Source: Pseudomonadota bacterium (GTDB lineage Bacteria; Pseudomonadota; Gammaproteobacteria; Xanthomonadales; Rhodanobacteraceae). From it: a stretch of DNA of 10,838 bases. Of this stretch, positions 1 to 5,760 are shown piece after piece. The notes beneath the pieces were generated by a model. It made no database searches, was not told the DNA's origin, and saw nothing but the letters and a program-made list of their open reading frames with translations. How positions within the stretch are numbered: position 1 is the first letter of the stretch; every line of letters starts with the position of its first letter. Both the position numbers and the translations under genes were made by a program. Where the stretch lies: the NCBI GenBank assembly GCA_023412995.1, contig JAEZQS010000197.1, positions 1-10,838 of the forward strand, given 5' to 3'.

Positions 1-875
1 GCGCGTCGGTGGAGGGCGGTTTCGCGCGCTGGTGCAGCGAGGGCCTGCCGGTGGACGCCGGCGTCCTTGATGCGCGTTCGGCCGAACGCTATGCGCGCCA
101 CCTCGTCCTGCCGGAAGTCGGCGTGGCGGGACAGCGTCGCCTCGCCGCGGCGCGCGTAGCGCTGGTCGGTGCCGGGGGCCTCGGCGCGCCTGCGGCGCTG
201 TACCTTGCCGCTGCCGGCGTCGGCCACCTGACCCTGATCGACGACGATCGCGTCGAGCGCTCGAACCTGCAGCGGCAGGTGGTGCACGCGGAGGCGCGCA
301 TCGGCGAGTGCAAGGTCCACTCGGCCCGGGTCGCGCTTGCCGCCCTCAACCCGGACGTTTGCATCGATGCCGTCGAGGCGCGCCTGTGCGCCGCGAATGT
401 CGAATCGCTGCTCGGTGGGCACGATGTCGTCTTCGACGGCGCCGACAACTTTCCCACCCGGTACCTGCTCGACGCCGCCAGCCGCCGCATGGGCCTGCCG
501 CTGGTGTACGGCGCGGTGCACCGCTTCAGCGGGCAGGTCAGCGTGTTCGATCCACGCCGGGCGGATTCGCCCTGTTACCGCTGCCTCTTTCCCGAGCCGC
601 CATCGGCGGCCGAGGCGCCCAACTGCAGCGAGGCCGGCGTGCTCGGTGTCCTGCCTGGCACCATCGGCATGCTGCAGGCCACCGAGGTGCTGAAACTCCT
701 GCTCGGCATCGGCACGCCGCTGGTTGCCCGCCTGCTCTGCTACGACGCACTGGCCGCCAGCTTCCGCGAGTTGCGCCTGCCGCGCGATCCGGCCTGTCCC
801 GGCTGCGGCCCGGGCGTCGTCTTCAGCGGTTACGACGACATCGCCCGCGTCTGCGCGGCAACCACGACGGCATAG
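1..875 (+). CDS. moeB: MoeB/ThiF (E1-like) sulfur-carrier adenylyltransferase, 5' partial, probable N-terminal rhodanese fusion
   Basis: This enzyme family adenylates the C-terminal Gly-Gly of a ubiquitin-like sulfur carrier (MoaD for molybdopterin, ThiS for thiamine) using ATP in the cytoplasm. The frame is open to the left edge (first full codon at base 3). Numbering from the GTG at base 9, GAGGLG is at 54-59 (nucleotide-binding loop), then an acidic DDD at 78-80, Arg89, Lys102 and Asp146 in DGADN, matching the Arg/Lys/Asp set of MoeB. Two CxxC pairs, 189/192 and 263/266, form the usual structural zinc site. The GTG at base 9 is probably an internal valine: the residues around it (VEGGFARW, then GLPV) read like the C-terminal end of a rhodanese domain, so the full protein is probably a rhodanese-E1 fusion or has the less usual order rhodanese first. 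MoeB versus ThiF cannot be settled from sequence alone; the symbol is tentative, the family is secure. It converges on the DUF1244 gene. Confidence 0.87.
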   Translation, partial: ASVEGGFARWCSEGLPVDAGVLDARSAERYARHLVLPEVGVAGQRRLAAARVALVGAGGLGAPAALYLAAAGVGHLTLIDDDRVERSNLQRQVVHAEARIGECKVHSARVALAALNPDVCIDAVEARLCAANVESLLGGHDVVFDGADNFPTRYLLDAASRRMGLPLVYGAVHRFSGQVSVFDPRRADSPCYRCLFPEPPSAAEAPNCSEAGVLGVLPGTIGMLQATEVLKLLLGIGTPLVARLLCYDALAASFRELRLPRDPACPGCGPGVVFSGYDDIARVCAATTTA

Positions 876-966
876 CAGGGGGCATCGCAGGACCGGCGTA
901 GCCGCCGCGTGGACCGGCAGCGTCGAACCTTTCGGTGCGTGCAAGGCGTCGGCGATTCACCGAACG

Positions 967-983
967 GACCGGCTGCCCCGGTC
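967..983. terminator. Weak hairpin between convergent moeB-like and DUF1244 genes
   Basis: GACCGG (967-972) pairs with CCGGTC (978-983) across a 5-base loop and overlaps the DUF1244 stop codon. There is no T run on either side. The only other structure in the 876-981 gap is a 7-bp inverted repeat (TTCGGTG 931-937, CACCGAA 958-964) with a 20-base loop. Either could help end the two facing transcripts, but short GC palindromes are common at this base composition. Confidence 0.2.
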
Positions 984-1272
984 AGGGTCCGCGTTCGCGC
1001 GCCTGCTCGAAGGCCGCCAGCTGCTCCGGCGTCGCTTCGGGCTGGTGGCGCGCTTTCCACTGCGCGAAAGGTTCGCCGTAGATCCGTTCGCGTGCCGCCT
1101 CGCGGTCCATCGGTTCGCCCTGCGCGGCGGCAGCCTCGCGGTACCAGTCCGCCAGGCAGTTGCGGCAGAAACCGGCCAGGATCATGAGATCGATGTTCTG
1201 CACGTCCGGGCGCGCCTGCAGGTGCGCGAGCAGGCGACGGAAAGCCACCGCTTCGCATTCGGTCTGGTTCAT
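982..1272 (-). CDS. DUF1244 family protein
   Basis: This is a 96-residue soluble protein of the conserved but uncharacterised DUF1244 family. The family signature is clear: HLQARPDVQNIDLMILAGFC (residues 17-36) followed by RNCL and the W43-Y44 pair, with Cys36 and Cys39 forming a CxxC that could bind a metal or be redox active. The rest is charged and helix-prone, with no signal peptide or membrane segment. Family members are about this length, so the gene looks complete. The ATG at 1272 follows a purine-rich GAGG/ACGAGG stretch and sets the start just before the conserved block. It is divergent from folD across 105 bp. I do not know its biochemical function; that it is a small conserved proteobacterial protein is known, anything beyond is not. 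Confidence 0.88.
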   Translation of the reverse strand: MNQTECEAVAFRRLLAHLQARPDVQNIDLMILAGFCRNCLADWYREAAAAQGEPMDREAARERIYGEPFAQWKARHQPEATPEQLAAFEQARERGP

Positions 1273-1347
1273 GCCTCGTGCCTCGCGTCGATCATGCTGT
1301 CACCCGTCCTGCCTGCGCTTCGCTCTCCGCCCCTCGCCCCCGCGTGG

Positions 1348-1353
1348 GATAAT
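1348..1353 (+). promoter_or_regulatory. Probable folD -10 element
   Basis: GATAAT matches the sigma-70 -10 consensus at 5 of 6 positions and is an AT island in GC-rich sequence. It would start transcription near 1360, leaving a leader of about 18 bases that contains an AGGCAGGA Shine-Dalgarno-like stretch before the ATG at 1378. No convincing -35 is seen at 16-18 bases upstream. Confidence 0.42.
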
Positions 1354-1377
1354 GCCCCGTTTCCAGGCAGGATTCCC

Positions 1378-2232
1378 ATGGCAGCGCGATTGCTCGATGG
1401 CCGGCGCATTGCCGAAGGCGTGCTGGATGGCGTCGCCGCGCGCGTGCGCGAGCGCCAGGCCGCCGGCAAGGCGGCGCCCGGCCTGGCGGTGATCCTCGTC
1501 GGCAGCGACCCCGCCTCGGCGGTCTACGTGCGCAACAAGCGGCGTGCCTGCCAGCGCGTGGGATTCCGCTCGTTCGACCACGACCTGCCGGCCGGCACCG
1601 GCGAAGGCGAGCTCATCGCCCTGGTCGAGCGGCTCAACGCCGATCCGCTGGTGCACGGCATCCTGCTGCAGCTGCCGTTGCCGGCCGGGATTGATGCGAC
1701 CGCGTTGATCGACCGCATCGATCCGCACAAGGACGTCGACGGCTTCCAGGCGGAGAACGTGGGACGGCTCGCCCTGCGCCAGCGTGGCCTGCGACCGTGC
1801 ACGCCGAAGGGCGTCATGACCCTGCTGGCACACACCGACCAGCCCGTGCGCGGGCAGAAGGCGGTGGTGATCGGCGTGTCGAACCACGTCGGGCGGCCGC
1901 TGATCCTGGAACTGCTGCTGGCCGGCTGCACCACGACCGGCTGCCACCGCTTCACCCGCGATCTCGCGGCGGAAGTGCGCCAGGCGGACATCGTGGTATC
2001 GGCTGCCGGGCGGCCCGGACTGGTGAAGGGCGAGTGGATCAAGCCGGGCGCCGTCGTCATCGATGTCGGCATCAACCGGCTTGCGGACGGCCGGCTGGTC
2101 GGCGATGTCGAGTTCGAGCCCGCGCGCGAACGCGCGTCGTGGATCACCCCGGTGCCCGGCGGCGTCGGACCGATGACGGTCGCGACGCTGATCGGCAACA
2201 CGCTGGAAGCGGCGGAAACCTTCTTCGACTGA
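1378..2232 (+). CDS. folD: Bifunctional methylenetetrahydrofolate dehydrogenase / methenyltetrahydrofolate cyclohydrolase FolD
   Basis: FolD oxidises 5,10-methylene-THF to 5,10-methenyl-THF with NADP+ and hydrolyses that to 10-formyl-THF, which feeds purine synthesis and initiator-tRNA formylation. At 284 residues it has the normal length. The N-terminal catalytic domain carries PASAVYVRNK with Tyr50 and Lys54, LLQLPLP with Gln98, and KDVDGF with Asp121, at the same numbers as in the E. coli enzyme. The C-terminal Rossmann domain includes VIGVSNHVGRPL and ends with the family motif TPVPGGVGPMTVA. The frame is open far upstream, but the ATG at 1378 is chosen because homologues start here, a purine-rich AGGCAGGA lies 6-13 bases upstream, and a -10-like element precedes it. 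The gene is a single transcription unit between divergent and convergent neighbours. Nothing is missing from the active site. Confidence 0.97.
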   Translation: MAARLLDGRRIAEGVLDGVAARVRERQAAGKAAPGLAVILVGSDPASAVYVRNKRRACQRVGFRSFDHDLPAGTGEGELIALVERLNADPLVHGILLQLPLPAGIDATALIDRIDPHKDVDGFQAENVGRLALRQRGLRPCTPKGVMTLLAHTDQPVRGQKAVVIGVSNHVGRPLILELLLAGCTTTGCHRFTRDLAAEVRQADIVVSAAGRPGLVKGEWIKPGAVVIDVGINRLADGRLVGDVEFEPARERASWITPVPGGVGPMTVATLIGNTLEAAETFFD

Positions 2233-2289
2233 GCGACAGGCCAGCAGGCAGGCGCGGACGCGGTGCCCGGCTCACGCCCGCCGCTCGCG

Positions 2290-2318
2290 GGGCTGCCCGG
2301 AGCCGTTCCGGGCAGCCC
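2290..2318. terminator. Bidirectional GC hairpin between folD and the secreted protein gene
   Basis: GGGCTGCCCGGA (2290-2301) is followed by a 5-base loop and its perfect complement TCCGGGCAGCCC (2307-2318), giving a 12-bp stem. It lies between two convergent stop codons (2232 and 2344), the place expected for a shared terminator. There is no T tract on either strand, so it would be a U-less intrinsic terminator or an mRNA 3'-end stabiliser. Confidence 0.6.
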
Positions 2319-2343
2319 GCACGCAGGCGGTCGCGCGCCTGCC

Positions 2344-3969
2344 TTACAGGGTGCAGCCGGCCGGCACCGGTCCGACCCGCACGAGATCGATCGATCCGGT
2401 ACGGCCGGTGTTCTCGCCGGCGTCGAAGGCGTAGGTCAGCGTGGCCGAACCGCAGGTCTGGAACACGAGGTCGGCGCTGCCCACGCGCGTCGTGACGGTC
2501 GGATGCGACGAATCGAACACGCCGCCGGTGGTCGAGTGGATGGCGATGTCGTGGAAGCTGGTGGCCGCCGGATCGACCCCCGCGAGCTGCAGGGTGTACC
2601 AGCGCTGCGACGACGGCACCGCGCCGAACTGCGAGCCATTGAGGGCATAGGTGTACCAGGGCGCGAACAGCAGCTGTTGCGCCTGGTTGAACTCGAACTG
2701 GATGCCCTGGCCGTTGAGGCTGCTGTCGAACCAGTTGCCCGACAGCAGGTGCTGCGGCGGCGAGGTCGCGCCGGTGCCGCTGGCCGTGCAGTCGAGGTTC
2801 GGGGTCAGCCGCTGCACGTCGATGCGACCGGCACTGCCGTCGCTGTAGAAATAGAAATCCAGCGTGCCGTGCGTGCACGAGTCCAACGTGAGCGTGGCCG
2901 CGCCGACCGGCCGCACGGCCAGCGAGGGCGGCGCATCGAAGTTGCCGCCGTAGGCGACGCCGACGCTGAGCTCGGCCAGGCTGGCGTTGGCGCCGGTGCC
3001 GCCGGAGAGCACGTACCAGCGCTGCCGGTCCGCGCCGCCCGACACCTTGTCGTAGGTGAACCAGCCGAGGGCCAGCGTGTCGATCGAGGGATAGTTCTCG
3101 AACACGAAGCCTTCGCCAGGCGTCGCCGTGTTGATCCAGGTGCCGGTCAAGCCGTACTGGTCGAGCGAAACGGGCGAGGGCACCTGCGCGGCGACCTGCA
3201 TGTTCACCTGCACGATGTCCGTCGCGGCATCAAGCGCGGCGTCGATCGTGGTCGGGCCACCCGCATCGCACGGCATGCCCGCCACATCGCCTGCGGCATC
3301 GGACAGCACGACGGCATTGGAACCGGCCGCCGGCGTGGCGGTCGCCTGGTCCCCGCGTCGCGGGTAGCAGGAAAGGCCCTGGCGGACGACGACGGGATCG
3401 GCGACATATTGCGTGAAGGTATAGAAGGGATCGTTGGTCAGCGCCGGCATCGAGGTGCCCGTGACATGGAACGTGTCGCGCGCCTCGTTGATGGTGAGGG
3501 TGCAGGGCCACCAGTGGGTGGCGGCGCCGGTGCGTGCCCGCACGTCGCAGCGCAGACCCTGCTCGGGCGCCATGGTCACCGCCTCGCCCGACTGGCAATC
3601 CGTGACGCGGCAATCCTCGAAGATCTGGATGATGGTGCAATCGTTGCCGTGGCATTGCTGCAGCGACATCCAGAATGCCGGGTACCAGGAAACGACGACG
3701 CCGTTTTCCACCCGCAGGCTTCCGGGCAGCGCGAATTCCATGGTTTCGGGAATGGCGGCGACCTTCACGTCGGCGCTGAAGGATTGCAGCGCCACCGTGG
3801 TGGTGGATTTGGGCGCCGGTGCATCCGCGCCGGGCGGATCGAGGCTCCAGGCAGGGAATGCGCCTGGCGCGGTCGCCGCGCCCAGCGGCGCAGGAGCGGC
3901 TCCGGAGCGGACCGGGGCAGCCGACAGGGCCATGATGGCGACAAGCAGGACAAGCATGAAACGGGGCAT
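2344..3969 (-). CDS. Predicted secreted protein with two C-terminal WYTY/GG-FD beta-rich repeats
   Basis: This 541-residue protein has a Sec-type signal peptide (Arg3, hydrophobic core 4-17, likely cleavage around 23-25), so it is probably periplasmic or extracellular. Residues 26-270 are an unrecognised region with eight cysteines (106, 111, 120, 125, 141, 156, 201, 234), two pairs of which are spaced CxxxxC. Residues 273-394 and 408-539 are two copies of one module. Each has G-x-W near its start, then G-x-G and FE, a W[FY]TY strand, QRWY, GG-x-FD, VG-x-A-x-L, a cysteine, GRIDV or GSIDL, and a closing cysteine (365/394 and 506/539), suggesting one disulfide per copy. Similar modules recur in secreted hypothetical proteins of Xanthomonadaceae; that is from memory, and no function is known to me. 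The ATG at 3969 is preceded by AAGGAAG and directly by no alternative before the signal peptide. It is divergent from guaB across 198 bp. Confidence 0.85.
   Translation of the reverse strand: MPRFMLVLLVAIMALSAAPVRSGAAPAPLGAATAPGAFPAWSLDPPGADAPAPKSTTTVALQSFSADVKVAAIPETMEFALPGSLRVENGVVVSWYPAFWMSLQQCHGNDCTIIQIFEDCRVTDCQSGEAVTMAPEQGLRCDVRARTGAATHWWPCTLTINEARDTFHVTGTSMPALTNDPFYTFTQYVADPVVVRQGLSCYPRRGDQATATPAAGSNAVVLSDAAGDVAGMPCDAGGPTTIDAALDAATDIVQVNMQVAAQVPSPVSLDQYGLTGTWINTATPGEGFVFENYPSIDTLALGWFTYDKVSGGADRQRWYVLSGGTGANASLAELSVGVAYGGNFDAPPSLAVRPVGAATLTLDSCTHGTLDFYFYSDGSAGRIDVQRLTPNLDCTASGTGATSPPQHLLSGNWFDSSLNGQGIQFEFNQAQQLLFAPWYTYALNGSQFGAVPSSQRWYTLQLAGVDPAATSFHDIAIHSTTGGVFDSSHPTVTTRVGSADLVFQTCGSATLTYAFDAGENTGRTGSIDLVRVGPVPAGCTL
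2353..2748 (-). repeat. Repeat module B of the secreted protein (residues 408-539)
   Basis: This is the second copy, about ten residues longer than module A, mostly between WYTY and QRWY. Its landmarks are GNW, GQGIQFEF, APWYTY, QRWY, GGVFD, VGSADL, Cys506, GSIDL and Cys539. It ends two residues before the protein's C-terminus. Confidence 0.75.
2788..3153 (-). repeat. Repeat module A of the secreted protein (residues 273-394)
   Basis: This is the first copy of the duplicated beta-rich module. Its landmarks are GTW, GEGFVFE, LGWFTYD, QRWY, GGNFD, VGAATL, Cys365, GRIDV and Cys394. It is diverged from module B at the DNA level, so the duplication is old. Confidence 0.75.
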
Positions 3970-4133
3970 GCGGTTCTTCCTTGGAGCGGAGGCAGGGAAT
4001 GGGGACGGGCAGGGAGCCCGCAGCGTCGCAGCCATCGCGGGCGTGGCGCGCGGGCCATGGCAGCGCACGGGCTGCATCGGTCGGCGTGCAAGGGTACACC
4101 GCCGCGACGGCGCGGCAACCCCGTTCGCGGCAC

Positions 4134-4162
4134 TTGGCCCGCCGCGCGCGCTTCCGTAGAAT
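4134..4162 (+). promoter_or_regulatory. guaB sigma-70 promoter, placed for a leaderless transcript
   Basis: TTGGCC (4134-4139) and TAGAAT (4157-4162) are separated by exactly 17 bases, matching the consensus at 4/6 and 5/6. A start 6-7 bases after the -10 falls on or next to the A of the guaB ATG (4168). There is no usable Shine-Dalgarno: the only candidate, AGGG, ends one base before the ATG. Confidence 0.62.
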
Positions 4163-4167
4163 AGGGC

Positions 4168-5625
4168 ATGCGCATCCTCTCCGAAGCACTGACCTTCGAT
4201 GATGTTTCGCTGGTGCCGGCCTTCTCGGCCGTGCTGCCGCGGGACGTCGACCTCGGCACCCGTCTCACCCGCCGCATCCGGCTGAACCTGCCCATCGTGT
4301 CCGCCGCGATGGACACGGTCACCGAAGGGCGACTCGCCATCACCATGGCGCAGTCCGGCGGCATCGGCATCATCCACAAGAGCATGTCGATCGAACGCCA
4401 GGCCGCCGAGGTGCGCCTGGTGAAGAAGTTCGAGGCCGGGGTCATCCGCGACCCGATCACCGTCGGTCCGCAAACCTCGATCCGCGAGGTCATCCGCCTC
4501 ACCCATTCGCACAACATCTCCGGGGTGCCGGTGGTCGACGGCGAGCAGCTGGTCGGCATCGTCACCAACCGCGACCTGCGCTTCGAGAAGAAGCCCGACG
4601 ATCCGGTGCGCAACATCATGACGCGCAAGGACCGCCTCATCACCGTGCAGGAAGGCGCGCCGGAAGAAGAAGTGCTGGCGCTGCTGCACAAGCACCGCAT
4701 CGAGAAGGTGCTGGTGGTGGACGAGGCGTTCCGCCTGCGCGGCCTGATCACGGTGAAGGACATCCAGAAGGCGCGCGACAACCCCAATTCCTGCAAGGAC
4801 GACCACGAGCGCCTGCGCGTCGGCGCGGCGGTCGGCGTCGGCGGTGACACCGAGCAGCGCGTCTCCGCGCTGGTCGAAGCCGGGGTGGACGTGCTCGTGG
4901 TCGATACCGCGCACGGGCATTCCAGCGGCGTGATCGAACGGGTGCGCTGGGTACGGCGCAGCTTCCCCGACATCGCGCTCATTGCCGGCAACATCGTCAC
5001 CGGCGACGCCGCCAGGGCGCTGGTCGATGCCGGCGCCGATGCGGTCAAGGTGGGCGTGGGACCGGGCTCGATCTGCACCACGCGCGTGGTGGCCGGCGTC
5101 GGCGTGCCGCAGATCACCGCCGTCAGCATGGTGGCCGAGGCACTGGCGGGGAGCGACGTCGGCCTCATTGCCGATGGCGGCATCCGCTACTCGGGCGACA
5201 TCGCCAAGGCGCTTGCCGCCGGCGCCGACTGCGTGATGATTGGCGGCATGTTCGCCGGCACCGAGGAAGCGCCGGGTGAAGTGGAGCTCTACCAGGGCCG
5301 TTCCTACAAGAGCTACCGCGGCATGGGTTCGCTCGGCGCGATGCAGAAAGGCTCCAGCGACCGCTACTTCCAGGACGAGGCCGACGCCGACAAGCTGGTG
5401 CCCGAAGGCATCGAGGGTCGCGTGCCGTACCGCGGGCCGCTGCGCAACATCGTGCACCAGCTCGCCGGCGGCCTGCGTGCCTCGATGGGCTACGTCGGCT
5501 GCGCCACGGTCGAGGAAATGCGCGTTACGCCGCGCTTCGTCCGCGTCACCACTGCCGGCATGCGCGAGTCGCACGTGCACGACGTGGCGATCACGAAGGA
5601 AGCACCCAATTACCGCCTCGACTGA
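4168..5625 (+). CDS. guaB: Inosine-5'-monophosphate dehydrogenase GuaB
   Basis: GuaB oxidises IMP to XMP with NAD+, the committed step to guanine nucleotides, as a cytoplasmic tetramer/octamer. The 485-residue length is normal. The (beta/alpha)8 barrel carries LTFDDVSLVP (8-17) at its start and SAAMDTVTE (45-53). Two CBS domains, roughly residues 93-147 and 150-203, interrupt the barrel and bind regulatory nucleotides in the family. The catalytic loop GPGSICTTR holds Cys303; YKSYRGMGSLGAM (380-392) binds IMP, and the flap has SSDRYFQ with Arg399-Tyr400, followed by EGIEGRVPYRG. The N-terminus aligns with E. coli GuaB from its second residue, fixing the ATG at 4168. All catalytic residues are present. 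It is first in a guaB-guaA-tadA string, and its expression is likely driven by the promoter just upstream. Confidence 0.98.
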   Translation: MRILSEALTFDDVSLVPAFSAVLPRDVDLGTRLTRRIRLNLPIVSAAMDTVTEGRLAITMAQSGGIGIIHKSMSIERQAAEVRLVKKFEAGVIRDPITVGPQTSIREVIRLTHSHNISGVPVVDGEQLVGIVTNRDLRFEKKPDDPVRNIMTRKDRLITVQEGAPEEEVLALLHKHRIEKVLVVDEAFRLRGLITVKDIQKARDNPNSCKDDHERLRVGAAVGVGGDTEQRVSALVEAGVDVLVVDTAHGHSSGVIERVRWVRRSFPDIALIAGNIVTGDAARALVDAGADAVKVGVGPGSICTTRVVAGVGVPQITAVSMVAEALAGSDVGLIADGGIRYSGDIAKALAAGADCVMIGGMFAGTEEAPGEVELYQGRSYKSYRGMGSLGAMQKGSSDRYFQDEADADKLVPEGIEGRVPYRGPLRNIVHQLAGGLRASMGYVGCATVEEMRVTPRFVRVTTAGMRESHVHDVAITKEAPNYRLD

Positions 5626-5639
5626 CGTCGAGGCGGTAA
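5610..5639 (+). terminator. Perfect 13-bp hairpin with the guaB stop codon in its loop
   Basis: TTACCGCCTCGAC (5610-5622) and GTCGAGGCGGTAA (5627-5639) pair perfectly around the four-base loop TGAC, whose first three bases are the guaB TGA. No T run follows; the next bases are AGGGAATG. It could be a partial terminator, an attenuator between guaB and guaA, or an mRNA-stabilising 3' structure. The strand assignment follows the guaB transcript. Confidence 0.55.
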
Positions 5640-5640
5640 A

Positions 5641-5760
5641 GGGAATGGGGAATGGGGAATAGGGAATGGTTTACCCCAGGCGCTGCGTGACCCTTTTCGC
5701 GCGCGAGCCCACTGTCCCCGACGTGCTTGAACCATTCTCCATTCTCCATTCCCTACTCCC
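5641..5760. repeat. Inverted repeat of heptamers filling the guaB-guaA spacer
   Basis: The left arm (5641-5672) is four heptamers, GGGAATG twice, GGGAATA, GGGAATG, then GTTT. The right arm (5729-5760) is the near complement: CCATTCT twice, CCATTCC, CTACTCC. About 27 of 32 positions can pair. The arms enclose a 56-base GC-rich core (5673-5728) with no recognisable gene or promoter. The right arm ends at the base before the guaA ATG. Heptamer arrays of this type are common intergenic elements in Xanthomonadaceae as far as I recall; the paired-arm form suggests a small non-autonomous element or a large RNA hairpin. Confidence 0.75.

Noticed and set aside
890..973. GGACCGGC occurring three times (890-897, 911-918, 966-973) in the gap after the moeB-like gene
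   Set aside because: Eight-base GC motifs recur easily at this composition, and the spacing is irregular, so no operator is claimed.
724..1377. Upstream in-frame extension of folD across the DUF1244 gene
   Set aside because: FolD homologues begin at the 1378 ATG, and the extension is antisense to a conserved gene and has low-complexity composition.
4060..4125. A minus-strand promoter for the secreted protein gene (TTGCCG, 16-base spacer, TACCCT)
   Set aside because: The -10 matches only 3 of 6 positions, and the leader would be long; not strong enough to annotate.
3970..5580. A long open frame antisense to guaB that continues in frame into the secreted protein gene
   Set aside because: The part over guaB is a high-GC antisense shadow rich in His/Ala/Arg; the true start at 3969 has a Shine-Dalgarno and a signal peptide.
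5641..5668. The heptamer array considered as a CRISPR or VNTR
   Set aside because: The units are 7 bases without spacers, so it is not CRISPR. A VNTR is possible, but the matched opposite arm fits an inverted-repeat element better.
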